A DNA stretch of 64,000 bases from Liolophura sinensis (Eukaryota; Mollusca; Polyplacophora; Chitonida; Chitonidae). Numbering within the stretch: position 1 is the first letter of the stretch; each line of letters opens with the position of its first letter. Both the position numbers and the translations under genes were made by a program. Where the stretch lies: NCBI RefSeq assembly GCF_032854445.1, contig NC_088306.1, positions 10,192,193-10,256,192 of the forward strand, in the 5' to 3' direction. This document shows, one piece after another, positions 34,301-49,300 of this stretch. Below the pieces are notes generated by a model. The model made no database searches and had not been told where the DNA came from. It worked only from the letters and a program-made list of their open reading frames with translations.

Positions 34301-37300
34301 TAATTCTTGTGACTTTTTGTCAGTAGCTGATTCATCTTATATTTGTTCGGGGCGGTTGCTGCGAGTTCAGTCCAGCTCACGCTGACCTTGTTTCCAGTCG
34401 TACCTCTGGCAGCATATGGTCATGGGTTTCCCCCCGGCTCTGCCCGCTTTCCTCCCACCATTATGCTGGTCACCGTCATACAAGTGAAATATTCTTGAGT
34501 AGGTGTGAAACAACAATCGAATAAATAAATAAATATATTTGTTCCATCAGGTGAAGTGAATTGTCTTTTAATTTGCGTATTGCTTTTTAAAGGTAAATGC
34601 CTTCAACTCAAAGATTAGGCATGAAGTATACACTGTGTAGAAATTAGCTTAAATCATTGATAATGGATAGACAAAACAATCAATATTTCAATTTCAGATT
34701 AATTACCATCGTTATTAGTGGAATGATATAGAAGTCATGTGGTCAGCATTTCTTTGGTTGTTTGCTTTGAATCAGTTGCAATAATTCATGAGGTTTTTTC
34801 ATGAGGCATTTCACTTCCCAGATCATGAGAAAGAAACCAATGGCAGTGACCCATCCAGTCTATCATGTGGTCAAAGGGACACAATCCAGAATGATGACAA
34901 AAGTCAAGTTTGCATGTGTGAATTACCTCCCCCTGTTGCACTGACCTGCCCTGGACAACACCTGCACTCCTGGTCACCATCTACTGACATAGACCTCAAG
35001 GGAAAGGTCAAAGTTGTCATGTCCGAAGGGGTTATTTATAGGTAAATCATAAAAGTTCATTGACTTAGACATGTAAGTGTGGAAATGGGAACAGGAAATT
35101 TCAACATTTGTTCATCTCATAAAGTTCTCTTATAATCACTATATCAGACATGGCTTTCATAGCTCAAAGTCATCCTTGTCTTGCATATGGCTCCAAGGTG
35201 GGTATTTCACAAAGTTTGTAAAAAAAACAGCTATGAAATAAAGATGAAACAATGTATGATGAATGAAGCATTGTGACAAATCACTTATTCATCGTCAATA
35301 TATTTTGGAATAAAAAAAAGTTTATTCATTGAAGAATTTTCAACACAGTTTGAGAAATCCAGCACTGGAAAGCTGCTCCTTAGATGAATTTGTTCAGGGG
35401 AGATAATTGTAGTGTTCAGGGTGTCACATACTCCTCAGAGCAATGGAACCACTCTTTAAGTTGCCACTGCTAGCAAATTTTGCACAGATATCTTGAACAA
35501 TGCCACGGTCACTGGGGTCACGGTGAGGAGGCATAAGATGATATCAGAAAGCTTAAAAATCTGTATCTCAACAACTGTTTCTGTCAATACTTGATGGACA
35601 TGCATTGTGTCTATCTGAAGTTTACACAGCATGATTCTGACTGACACACAATTAAAACTAAATCTACCGTGAAGTGTAAACAAGCCTGTCAAAGGTCAAG
35701 TTTATGACAGTAATGTGAAGCAAGCGCTGTAAGGACTAATGGCATGTAATGGCTGGCGTCATGGCTGGTGTCATGGCTGGTGTCATGACTAGAACTCAAG
35801 AGCGCTCACATTGGTGAGAAGCTCATGGAACATTGTGCTGTGCTAGCACACTAAACCACTAGGTCACGCAGTTCTGTAATAAACACATAAATATCTGGCT
35901 GCACTTTCAGAAGTATTCTGAAAAGTGGAGAAAACCTAAAAATTACTTCAAGGCTGGATGAAAGAGTGTGAAAATGTGGTCTTCAACATTTGTTTTGATT
36001 TTTCTTTAGAGAGAAAGAGACCTGTGAAAATATTTTTCGTACAGTGGGTATTTGGGTTTATGTTGTCTTTGTGTAATAATGTTATTAGCGAAGATATAAC
36101 ACATGTTTAATATTTATGTCTGCACTAGAATTTGGTCTTTTTAGTCAACAAATATATTCAACTTGGATTTTGGTCATGGTTATATTTTAATATATTCATA
36201 AATACTATCACAATTCATATTAAACACATGTGTTTGGTTATAAACAAAAAAAAATTTACATTGAAATAAATTAATAAGACATGCTTCTTATCCTTATTTA
36301 GAACATTATTATGCAAAGATGACATTTTCCAAGAGGTGGATCCAAATAACTACCATACAAAAATATTTACAAGTTTTTTTTCAGTATTTTTATGTTTTGT
36401 TCTCCTTCATGTACAACTGTATGTGCATATAGTGCATTGCAGGGGCTGTATTTCATCAACCAAAAGTACGTGTTAAAGTCACATTTCATGTTTGCTCTTA
36501 AAAACTGGCTTTGTTAAGTACCTCCGATCCTGATGCAAAGGGTGGTGAGAAAGTAACATGTGTCACTTATGAAACAAGCATTAAAACTTTTTATTATGTG
36601 TGCATAAACCCAATCAACAGTTAGGGGGTCTCAGGAGTTCATGCAGATTTAGTCGCCACTGGGCGGAGTTTCTTGAAAACTACCACAGCTAAAAGACGGG
36701 ATTTTACAGTATGTGTCAGCAGCATCGTTGAGTTGATGGACAGATGCTCATCCAGTCACGGCTTTTACCAACGTTAGTTTACTTTAGCCCTTTCTTTGTC
36801 TTGTCTTTATCTGGGTGAACTTGTGAGTCCCCTTTGTATGCCGATTGGGCTTATTTACTATGTTTTTCTCCGTGATACGTGTTTGTAGACTTGTTGGCAG
36901 CTCTTCCTTACATCAAGTGGAGATTTACCCGGGAGATAACTCTGTCCTCACATCCCAGGGCCTCACAGGCCATTTCTTCCTTCACATCATACCAAGGGCA
37001 GACAACCCAGCAGTAAGTAAATGTGATCTGGCTCACATTTGTAGCTCATACTTATGAATGGATATTAAACAAAGTCTGTTTCATGTGTTTTGAAATTCCA
37101 TTTCTCATTTTGAAGATGCATCTCTTTTTGATACTGGGCAAATCTTACTTTAGTTCGTGAGTCTGCCTTAAAGGGACTTACCTTAACGTCAGACACTGTG
37201 TAGTGTTGTAATTACTTGGTTTACCATGTAACTTTAGTTCTGCTGTGCAAATCGTTGGCAAATTACGAATACTTTATAAAGCATTATTGATAGATAAAAA

Positions 37301-40300
37301 GATCATATTTGGTTTACTAGAGTTTCAATCTATTGGATAGTTAACATGTGCAGTCCACGAGAGAATGTTGCATTATGGGAATCCTTGCAGTGCCTAATTT
37401 GCATGTTATCCTGTCAGGTGGACAGTTTAGACCAGTAAACTGTCACAGTATGACAGTTTTTGTTGATTTATTTCTCACAGTATGACAGTTTCTGTTGATT
37501 TATTTCTCACAGTATGACAGTTTTTGTTGATTTATTTCTCACATTTATGACAGTTTTTGCTGATTTATTTCTCACAGTGTGACAGTTTCTGTTGATTTAT
37601 TTCTCACATTTATGACAGTTTCTGTTGATTTATTTCTCACAGTGTGACAGTTTTTGTTGATTTATTTCTCACAGTATGACAGTTTTTGTTGATTTATTTC
37701 TCACATTTATGACAGTTTTTTTTGATTTATTTCTCACTGTGTGACAGTTTTTGTTGATTTATTTCTCACAGTATGACAGTTTCTGTTGATTTATTTCTCA
37801 CATTTATGACAGTTTTTGTTGATTTATTTCTCACAGTATGACAGTTTTTGTTGATTTATTTCTCACTGTGTGACAGTTTCTGTTGATTTATTTCTCACAT
37901 TTATGACAGTTTCTGTTGATTTATTTCTCACAGTGTGACAGTTTTTGTTGATTTATTTCTCACAGTATGACAGTTTTTGTTGATTTATTTCTCACATTTA
38001 TGACAGTTTTTTTTTATTTATTTCTCACTGTGTGACAGTTTTTGTTGATTTATTTCTCACAGTATGACAGTTTCTGTTGATTTATTTCTCACATTTATGA
38101 CAGTTTTTGTTGATTTATTTCTCACATTTATGACAGTTTTTGTTGATTTATTTCTCACAGTATGACAATTTCTGTTGATTTATTTCTCACATTTATGACA
38201 GTTTTTGTGGATTTATTTCTCACTGTGTGACAGTTTTTGTCGATTTATTTCTCACATTTGTGACATACTGTCATATTTTGAGAAATAAATGAACACAGAC
38301 AGTGTACTATTCCTTGATACTCGTGGATAAAACTCTTGACATTTTTGTGACATTTTTCAAGAGTTATTATATAAAAAAAACTAATTGATGTACTGTTTGT
38401 TGCAGGCGTACCTGGTGGAAGAGAAAACTTACTCTGTGAAAGTCCCTCCTCAGGATTTCCCCGGGGAGGCGTACTCCCTGGCCAAGCTCATCAGTAAAGG
38501 AGCGCAGTACTTAGCCACCTGTGACGTGGATGTCCAGTTTAAATCCCATGCTGAAGTTTTCTGCTGGAAGGTCTGATAGCCCTCTGAAACTGTGATGATT
38601 TAAGAGAGCTAGTACCATATTGTTTCTACTAAATGTGGAATGTAGCTGATATAGTAAAGTGTGAAATCACCTTATAACCAGAAACCCAGCTCGGATTATA
38701 CCAAAGATTTTAAAAAATGGTACTTGCGAGCAAGGAAATAGGACTGGTGTCAGTATATTGAAATAGGACTGGTGTCAGTATATTGAAATAGGACTGGTGT
38801 CAGTATATTCAAATAGGACTGGTGTCAGTATATTCAAATAGGACTGGTGTCAGTATATTGAAATAGGACTGGTGTCAGTATATTCAAATAGGACTGGTGT
38901 CAGTATATTCAAATAGGACTGGTGTCAGTATATTGTGACTGGGTGGGGCCTCATGTCTGGTTAGTGGTGGCAGCACTTTGGTGGCATGGAGGCGCCCTGC
39001 CACGAGAAGGCACAGTATGTACATGCACCTAATGACTTCTCATGGTCGTATTTCTGAAAAATTGTGAAGTACAATTTCATACATATACTAACATGTACAT
39101 ATACATACCTAATAACCAGGCACACAAAGTTCAGGTTCAGTCCCGGCCTTGGTCTGGGAATTCATAGTCATGGGGTTACCAGTCTGCCTGTCTGTCTGTC
39201 TGCCTGCATGTCTGTCTGTCTGTCTGCCTGCATGTCTGTCTGTCTGCCTGCCTGTCTGTCTGTCTGCCTGCATGTCCATCCAAGTGAATGGGTGAATTGC
39301 AACACCATTGTTACAGGGACTCCCTGTTTTCAGGGCTATCTATATTGCAGATATGGAGGAAAAGAAGAGGTTTTGGGGAATCCCTGCCCAGACAAAATTA
39401 CCAATCTCATGCACATTTTGGCTCACCTCCTGTTTATAGATTTCCTTACTCATAAATGCCTGGCTGAAAAGACTTTTAAAAATCGAAGTAGGCAGCTCTA
39501 TGTAGACAACATAAAGCTATGCATAAATATACTTGCATTTATTTTTTTTTTTTTTGTGATTTTTGTGGAAAGAGTTGTGAAACACTTGAATTCTAAGGTG
39601 GACTTTATGGCCCATACTATCGGAGCTTAAGGAGGTGAAGTCATAGAAAATTTTTCCTACTCAAATCACGACACTGAATGTTGGAATAACTGTTCTTACC
39701 CATGAGTTAAAGATAATAGATATAATGTAAAAAAAAAGGTGATGTGACGTCAGAGATTCTAGATAATTGTCAGTATGGCTCATAAACCCCACAGTAGTAT
39801 TCAAATATTTGAATACCTTTCAACACTTTTAGCAAAAAAATCTGAAAAAAATAAACATAAGTATTTTTTCACATAGTTTTCAGTTGTCTGTATGATGAAC
39901 CTTACTTCACATTTTAGCTTTCTTTTACTTTAAGTTATGACAACATGTTGGGAATGACTGTCTTGCAGGTGTTTACATAATCGTCTGTTCATTGAAGACC
40001 ATCCACCTGTATGACAGGCAAGTCTGTACATTAGTCGAAGGAAAGTCTCTCAGTGGCTTGCCAGAGATTGTTGGTTTTACTCAGGGCACTCTGTCTCCCT
40101 CCACAGAACACATAAAACTCACAGCTATCCTACATGTAAAGAAAAAGTTCTGGGCTCACCCAAAGTATGGGATAAAGCAACAAAATCAAATAAATAAATA
40201 TACAGACCTATGACATACCTTCAACCTGTTAACGGGAGTGAGTGTCTTCGGTTTCCTCCCACCATTACGCTGGCTGCCGTTGTATAAGTGAAGTATTAAC

Positions 40301-43300
40301 ACCAATCAAATAAATAAATAAAAATAAGATACCTTAGACCAGAGAGCGCTGTGTTCCCACAGTATGTTGATATTCACAACTTCATATATGGACACCTCTT
40401 GTTAAATCACAAGAATACATGTTATTTTGAAATCGATGTCAAACACCTTACCTTGCGTGTACAAACGAGTCCTGCCATAAAGACTCTCCATATTGCAGAG
40501 GAGAAAATAGAAGAAAATACCTAAATAAATAATATTTTTTGTTTTTGTTTGTTACAGTACAACCAGGAGAAAACTGCGCCTAACATCTCTGAAGCACGGT
40601 CAACGGTGAAATGTGAACATAACATTCCAGGCTTGGGCAAATTCCTGGCTTATACGAATGGAAAGATTAGAATCGTATTTGCTGACCGGACAGCCCTGGA
40701 CATGATGTCAGAGAGCTGTAAGGATGGAAGTCCTTCTGGTTCCTATGGCGATGGAGATGGCTCACAGCCAAAGGTACAGCTTCAAGATTTGATTTTTAGC
40801 TCACGGTTTTTAGGCACAGCTTACGTAATACCCCTAGCATGATGTGAGTATGAATGCTTCAGGTTTAACGCCATACTCAACACAAGTTTTCAGTTGCATG
40901 CTGAAGTTTCATGCCAAAGACAAAAGACAAAGACACTGTTTCCTTGTTCTAACCTCTCAGTGCTGAGCGCCAAGCAGCAAGTACCATTTTTAAAGTCTTT
41001 GCTCTGACCAGAACTCTCGCTTGCGCAAAGTAGAGGGCTGCAGTGCCCCGCCCCTCTCAACATGCACTCTGCCCCCCTAGAGGGCAGGGCTGTAAATAAC
41101 AGCCCTGCCCTTCGTAGGGCTAATGAGACTTATTAACCAGAGGCCCCTGTCTGGCCAGACTGTAGTTATCCTGTCTGCTTGTTGTTAACTATACCTGGTA
41201 CCGGAAATCCGCCATCATAACTTCTGTTTGTAATCAAGCACTGGTTCATTTTATTAACTATGTGTGTTTTAAGCTCAGCAGTGCCTACATTAAGCTGTCG
41301 CGCTTAATTTTCTGTCTTCTGGCCATCATAAATTTGTTACGAAATCAATTCACACATGGTGGTTAGGTGGCAAAAGTATCCCACCATAGTTGTTTTATAG
41401 TCTATAATTAGAACAGTGATGCTCATTGGACATTAGTCTCGATTGCACCAATGGGTAAACCGGTTAGAAATGCATACATAACAGCCTCGTTTTCATTACT
41501 TTCATTTTTCAGTCAAGTCCGTCAAATTGGTCCTGTCAGATAATAAAGCGTTTGTAGACTCATTATTTGTTTAAAATTAAGAGTAGAACAGGCTGCAGAT
41601 TACCGCAAATTATTAAGATTAGGCAAGTTCAGAGTATTTTTGATTTGTTAAGTTGTTTAAGCTCAGCTGTTTCTCAGCTGAAGAACCGACCACCAGTTGG
41701 GCCAGTATCGGTTCTCTGTTTGTTTTGATTCACTTTTTCGTTGAGAAAACATTCATGGTTATAAATTATTGTTGATTTCAAGTCAGAGACCTGGTACAAG
41801 CATAATACTGGAATAAGCAGTCTTGTGAAATAGGAAGTTTTACCTCAATGGGCCATATTTTCATTTTCCTCCATCAGATTTCCGTTTTTATGCTAGGTGG
41901 GCATTCAGTCGTGGATTTAAATGGGTGGAAAATGGGGCACAGTCAACATTTTCATGATTTTTGTTAACTTTACATAGTGTTTTAATTAAACAATAATATG
42001 TCTAGAATTATGAGTTTTCGTATATTTTGGTAAATAAAAATTCAAAGTACCCATTTTGAATAATAAGAGAGTTGCCTTTATTTTTATAACAAAGTCTCAA
42101 GTTTTTATGGAGTATGCATACACACATATTGCAGACAGGCGTCATATTTTATTGACAATTTCAAGACAAAATTATCTTATCTTATTTAGTCACGAACTAC
42201 ATCTAGCATCTGTAACCAATGTCTGTAATTTAAAATCAGTAGTAAACCTTTTTTTTACTAGTTATTTTTAATGATCAATAGTTTTATTAATTATTTGCTT
42301 TGCCTGTTTGGGATAATACCCTAAAGCAGGAAACACTTGCTGTGAACACACACTCTGCAATTCTTCTATTTTTTGGGACATTTTGCCTGGTTTTGATAAC
42401 CAGTATGCCCTGTAGTTGCAAAAGGGATATATATTTTTCCCCACATGGTTAGTACATTCAAGGAATAACATATAATTGGTCTTTACTTCTCTGAAAAACT
42501 GAGAATTGCAATTTTCTGCTTTAATCACTTCCAAGTAACATATCCTGAAAATTAGAAGGGTTACAGGATACAAATGTGTAGTTGAGTGTTGAGGTGGCTA
42601 TTTTNNNNNNNNNNNNNNNNNNNNNNNNNNNNNNNNNNNNNNNNNNNNNNNNNNNNNNNNNNNNNNNNNNNNNNNNNNNNNNNNNNNNNNNNNNNNNNNN
42701 NNNNNNNNNNNNNNNNNNNNNNNNNNNNNNNNNNNNNNNNNNNNNNNNNNNNNNNNNNNNNNNNNNNNNNNNNNNNNNNNNNNNNNNNNNNNNNNNNNNN
42801 NNNNTTTTTACTGCTAAATCTCTTTTGAATATTTATTTACCACATTCATTATTAAAGACGCAAGCAGGAAATAGTGCACTTTAAAGGTATTATTCGCACT
42901 GAAAAGTGCCCCGTTTGGAAAAATTCCACCCTGCCCATTTTTGTTTAAAAATAGGGGCCTGGTAATGATTGGGCAACCAATGTGGTACCCCAAGGCATTA
43001 GCATTGACATGAAATAACATGTAAAACACAATGGCAGGAGAGAGATGTTCCATCGTTGAGGCCTTATAGGCATATGAATAAATGTTAATTACAAATTCTT
43101 GATTTTAGCCTCAAGTTTATATTCAGTATTAAGTTTCCAAGTGTATAATTTATATTTTAGGGTCAAGTGAATCTAAACAGTACTACAATGTGATGACATG
43201 AGTAGGAATGGCACAACTCGATGAGGTTGTTGATGTTTTGTCAAAGCTATATTACTCTCTCTCTTCTAAAACATAGGCAGTGTCGGCTGTCAAGATGTTT

Positions 43301-46300
43301 GATTGATACCTGGTGATGCAGTTATTTTTCCTTTGATTTACTGTTTTTTGGGGTTTTTTTTTTCATCCAAAAACCTGTCAACCATCTAGTAAATAAAATA
43401 CATGTATGGTAAAATGATTGGTCAGTTCCTTATGGTCAGGCTGCTCATGATAAGGTCTGACAGCAACATGCAGATAATCGTGGGTTTCCCCAGTGCTCTG
43501 CCAGGTTTCCTTCCACCATAATGTTGTCCACAGTTGTAGAAGTGAAATATTTTTGAGTGCGATGTAAAACACGTAAACAAATAAACAAATACATCAATCA
43601 GTCAGTCAGTCAGTTTTATTATTGTCTGTTTATAACTTTTATATACCGTTCTGGTACTATTATTAAACGTTGTTAAACATGACTAAATTACTGATGTTGT
43701 ACAATGCCAGGTGACATGTGACAGTGTTTACCGCAGCCAGAAGGCCCGGGTGTGGGGTGAATTAATCCCCGCCGGTCACTGCCGCCTCCTCCTGCCCTCG
43801 GGGCAGTACACCCTGGTCAAGCTTAGCAGCCCTGGTCCGTACAAAACGTAAGTATCTTTGTGTAGCCACCCTCTGGCAGTGTAGTCCAATCACATGGAAT
43901 TGAATGGCTAAGTTAACAAGAAATATATGCTTTCCAAGCAGTCTCTTCAAGTGTGTTCAGACAAGTTTAGGCTAGAGATAAGAGATAACATAGAGATAAG
44001 GAAGGGACTCTCCCAAACTAATGCGACTTACAGTAGTTGCTAACGTTGCCAGTGTAAAGCCGACAGACCTGATTATGCAAAATATATATTCAATGAAGCA
44101 GCTACAGTGTGACAGCTCCCACCTCGTCTTGCCCGAACCAGCTTGAACTGGTGCGATTTCCCGAAATGCTCATTCACCTTATTCACACATCACCTGTTTT
44201 TTTTTCCCCCTTCAACTAAGCACCCTTCCATTCTATAGTTCAGACAGCAGGGTGATTAGATGACAATAAATTCCATGAATTTCTAAATGATGGATTCTGT
44301 ATGTAATACCTCTGTCTGAATCTTCAGGTGTGTGGATTATGCTCTGGAGTGGTGTGCCTGGTGTAATACACCTGTCAGAGATAGGACTCAGTTCTACGCC
44401 AATGCCACCCTCCCCAACTCCTCCAGAGATGTGTAAGTGGAAAACAGTATTTTTTTGATTTCTGTTTTAAGTTTTTTCTATTTTACTTTTATGTCCTAAT
44501 ATGCACTGAATCAGAGAATTTCACGGTATTGGTGCTAGTTTGAGTTGAGTTATGTTTGCGGATAGCCTAGGGGAGTTTTGAGCTTGAACTCTTTTATTGA
44601 TAGAGGTAGAAAAAGTCCCAACTGTGCCGTGTGACCTGTCAAAATTGTTATGCAACTATTTTTGATCACTCATACTGTAACATGGGTGTCCTTAAAAAGT
44701 TTAGAGTAGACGTGTGATGAAGAAAATTGAGAAGCTGAACGTTTTATGAACTAGAGAAGCTCCCAAAGGAAAGAGGTATTATTTGTGCCTCAGGAAAAGG
44801 ATGAGACAGGTGATCAATAAATTAATGTCAACAAAGGTGGCCTGACATTTTTCACAAGTCACATGGCACAGTAGGACTATTTTTACCTCTGATGACAAAA
44901 GAGTTTCAACACGAACCTCCCCTATTGGCAAGCATGGGATCATGTTTACCATCAGCAGTGTAAAGATGTTATTTATATTTTTTCATTTATTTGATTGTTC
45001 TTTACGTCACACTGAAGAATTTATTTTTCAGTCAGTATAGTTGGTAGATGAAACCAGAGTGCCGTGGAAAAATCACCCACCTGTGGCTAGTTCCTGGTGA
45101 ACTTCACACATGTGACAGTACAAATAAGCACACCTCTTTGGTGGAAGACAAAATGTTGGGCTCCACAAACAACCACATGGGTGCTGGTGATGGCAAGTGG
45201 CCACGAAGACTCTTTTGAATGAAAAGCAAGCACCTTCAACCCTTTAGGCCGTGGCCCACTCCTTATAATACCCTTAGTATTTATCTTATTAGAACTGTTT
45301 TTATGGTTGAAAGGCATTTGCCGTAGAAAGTGACCGGCCCGGTTCTTAGAGTGTCCGCTTTGGGAGTTGGTAGGTCCAGGGCCTATCCTGGTCACACCTG
45401 AGATCTTAAAAGAGGAAGTTGTAGCTTCCTTGCTTGACGTTCAGCATTTAGAGGATAGTGCAGCGACTGGTTGACCGTATTAGTATAATGGCTCGGACGA
45501 GGCGGCTTACTTGCCTTCGGTAAGCTGTCTCAGTGAAGCAGCACTGGATAATAGAGGGGTGGAAATACTCCTTCGTCATCATATGACTGAAAAATTGTTA
45601 AGTACGATGTTAAACCCCAAGCACTCACTCACTCTATAGAAAGTGTTGTTTCAAGTTAAATGCTCCAAATCAACAACGTTCATGTTTTTTTTTTGTTTTT
45701 TTTTTAATAGAGATGGTAATAAATAGTGGATATGATGAAAATGATAATTAAAATATAATTTAAATATTCAAACATCGAGTACTACGTAGAATACATACGT
45801 CACACAAACAAATCGAAAAGTAAATAAAATCCAAGAGTTGTAATTGTCTCTCTATTTTTGGTTTCCTGCAGATCTCCTGATACCGAGTTAAGGAAAATCA
45901 ACTGCTTTAACTGTATCCTTTGCGACTTTATACTGTAACCATGGTTGTGGTGCTTGTCTTGTAAGGCTTGTTATGGTGTTCTAGTGGCACTTTTCTGTAA
46001 CAATGTGTATTCTCCATTGCCTATCCGTTACACCAAGTCAGTTATGTTTTTTACAGTTTATTGTCTATTTGTCTGTCAGCTTTGTGGTTGTGTTTATTCG
46101 TCCACCACACGCTGTCAGTTACATTCTTGTCTGTGTATTCTTCATCTTCTAGTTTTCACCATTGTCTAGTTATCACCATTGGCGAGTTATCACCATTGCC
46201 TAGTTATCACCATCATCTGGTTATCACCATTGTCTAGTTATCACCATTGCCTAGCTATCACCATTGCCTAGTTATCACCATTGTCTAGTTATCACCATTG

Positions 46301-49300
46301 CCTGGTTATCACCGTTGTCTAGTTATCACCGTTATCTAGTTATCACCGTTGCCTAGTTATCACCATTGTCTAGCTATCACCCAATATCCAGCGGATTCTT
46401 TGCTATTTAACTCCCTTTGTGTGGCATGCAGCACCCTGTGTTGGCATTCTTCGTCATTCTCTCCCCATCGTCTGTTATTCCAGGTCTATTCCATTCTTTG
46501 TTCTCTATTATTCATTCTCCATCCTGTGCTGATTGCATTCTTCGTCATTCTCTCCCCATCTGTTATCCCAGGTCTATTCCATTCTTTGTTCTCTATTATT
46601 CATTCTCTATCCTGTGCTGATTGCATTCTTTGTCATTCTCTCCCCATCGTCTGTTATCCCAGGTCTGTTCCATTCTTTGTTCTCTATTATTCATTCTCCA
46701 TCCTGTGCTGATTGCATTCTTTGTCATTCACTCCCCATGGTCTGTTATGCCAGGTCTGTTCCATTCTTTGTTCTCTGTTATTCATTCTCTGTCCTGTGCT
46801 GATTGCATTCTTTGTCATTCACTCCCCATGGTCTGTTATCCAGGTCTATTCCATTCTTTGTTCTCTATTATTCATTCTCCATCCTGTGCTGATTGCATTC
46901 TATGTCATTCTCTCCCTATCGTCTGTTATCCCAGGTCTATTCCATTCTTTGTTCTCTATTATTCATTCTCCATCCTGTGCTGATTGCATTCGTTGTCATT
47001 CACTCCCTATCGTTTGTTATTCCAGGTCTATTCCATTCTTTGTTCTCTATTATTCATTCTCCATCCTGTGCTGATTGCATTCTTTGTCATTCACTCCCCA
47101 TCGTCTGTTATGCCAGGTCTGTTCCATTCTTTGTTCTCTGTTATTCATTCTCCATCCTGTGCTGATTGCATTCTTTGTCATTCACTCCCCATGGTCTGTT
47201 ATCCCAGGTCTATTCCATTCTTTGTTCTCTATTATTCATTCTCCATCCTGTGCTGATTGCATTCTTTGTCATTCACTCCCCATCATCTGTTATCCCAGGT
47301 CTGTTCCATTCTTTCTTCTCTGTTATTCATTCTCTGTCCTATGCTGATTGCATTCTTTGTCATTCACGCCCCATCGTCTATTATGCCAGGTCTATTCCAT
47401 TCTTTGTTCTCTATTATTCATTCTCTATCCTGTGCTGATTGCATTCTTCGTCATTCACTCCCCATGGTCTGTTATTCCAGGTCTATTCCATTCTTTGTTC
47501 TCTGTTATTCATTCTCCATCCTGTGCTGATTGCATTCTTTGTCATTCACTCCCCATGGTCTGTTATTCCAGGTCTATTCCATTCTTTGTTCTCTATTATT
47601 CATTCTCCATCCTGTGCTGATTGCATTCTTTGTCATTCACTCCCCATGGTCTGTTATTCCAGGTCTATTCCATTCTTTGTTCTCTATCATTCATTCTCCA
47701 TCCTGTGCTGATTGCATTCTTTGTCATTCACTCCCCATGGTCTGTTATTCCAGGTCTATTCCATTCTTTGTTCTCTATTATTCATTCTCCATCCTGTGCT
47801 GATTGCATTCTTTGTCATTCTCTCCCCATCGTCTGTTATCCCAGGTCTATTCCATTCTTTGTTCTCTATTATTCATTCTCCATCCTGTGCTGATTGCATT
47901 CTTTGTCATTCACTCCCCATCGTCTATTATGCCAGGTCTGTTCCATTCTTTGTTCTCTATTATTCATTCTCCATCCTGTGCTGATTGCATTCTTTGTCAT
48001 TCACTCCCCATCGTCTGTTATGCCAGGTCTATTCCATTCTTTGTTCTCTGTTATTCATTCTCTGTCCTGTGCTGATTGCATTCTTTGTCATTCACTCCCC
48101 ATGGTCTGTTATCCCAGGTCTATTCCATTCTTTGTTCTCTATTATTCATTCTCCATCCTGTGCTGATTGCATTCTATGTCATTCTCTCCCTATCGTCTGT
48201 TATCCCAGGTCTATTCCATTCTTTGTTCTCTATTATTCATTCTCCATCCTGTGCTGATTGCATTCGTTGTCATTCACTCCCTATCGTTTGTTATCCCAGG
48301 CCTATTCCATTCTTTGTTCTCTATTATTCATTCTCCATCCTGTGCTGATTGCATTCTTTGTCATTCACTCCCCATCGTCTGTTATGCCAGGTCTGTTCCA
48401 TTCTTTCTTCTCTGTTATTCATTCTCTGTCCTGTGCTGATTGCATTCTTTGTCATTCACTCCCCATGGTCTGTTATCCCAGGTCTATTCCATTCTTTCTT
48501 CTCTATTATTCATTCTCCATCCTGTGCTGATTGCATTCTATGTCATTCTCTCCCTATCGTCTGTTATCCCAGGTCTATTCCATTCTTTGTTCTCTATTAT
48601 TCATTCTCCATCCTGTGCTGATTGCATTCGTTGTCATTCACTCCCTATCGTTTGTTATTCCAGGTCTATTCCATTCTTTGTTCTCTATTATTCATTCTCC
48701 ATCCTGTGCTGATTGCATTCTTTGTCATTCACTCCCCATCGTCTGTTATGCCAGGTCTGTTCCATTCTTTGTTCTCTGTTATTCATTCTCCATCCTGTGC
48801 TGATTGCATTCTTTGTCATTCACTCCCCATGGTCTGTTATCCCAGGTCTATTCCATTCTTTGTTCTCTATTATTCATTCTCCATCCTGTGCTGATTGCAT
48901 TCTTTGTCATTCACTCCCCATCATCTGTTATCCCAGGTCTGTTCCATTCTTTCTTCTCTGTTATTCATTCTCTGTCCTATGCTGATTGCATTCTTTGTCA
49001 TTCACGCCCCATCGTCTATTATGCCAGGTCTATTCCATTCTTTGTTCTCTATTATTCATTCTCTATCCTGTGCTGATTGCATTCTTCGTCATTCACTCCC
49101 CATGGTCTGTTATTCCAGGTCTATTCCATTCTTTGTTCTCTGTTATTCATTCTCCATCCTGTGCTGATTGCATTCTTTGTCATTCACTCCCCATGGTCTG
49201 TTATTCCAGGTCTATTCCATTCTTTGTTCTCTATTATTCATTCTCCATCCTGTGCTGATTGCATTCTTTGTCATTCACTCCCCATGGTCTGTTATTCCAG

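Larger units (their letters stand above)
38936..40557 (+). other. C5orf34 intron 6, downstream part
   Basis: Contains a SINE-A tail fragment (about 39030-39075, GTCGTATTTCTGAAAAATTG), a TGTC/TGCC microsatellite at 39180-39275, and SINE-B fragments. The 188-codon ORF at 39064-39630 spans these repeats and has no family resemblance. Confidence 0.55.

Noticed and set aside
39064..39630. 188-codon ORF in C5orf34 intron 6
   Set aside because: It runs through a SINE fragment, a TGTC microsatellite and a poly-T tract; no family resemblance or splice support.
42582..42884. ORFs across the N gap
   Set aside because: They exist only because unknown bases do not spell stops.
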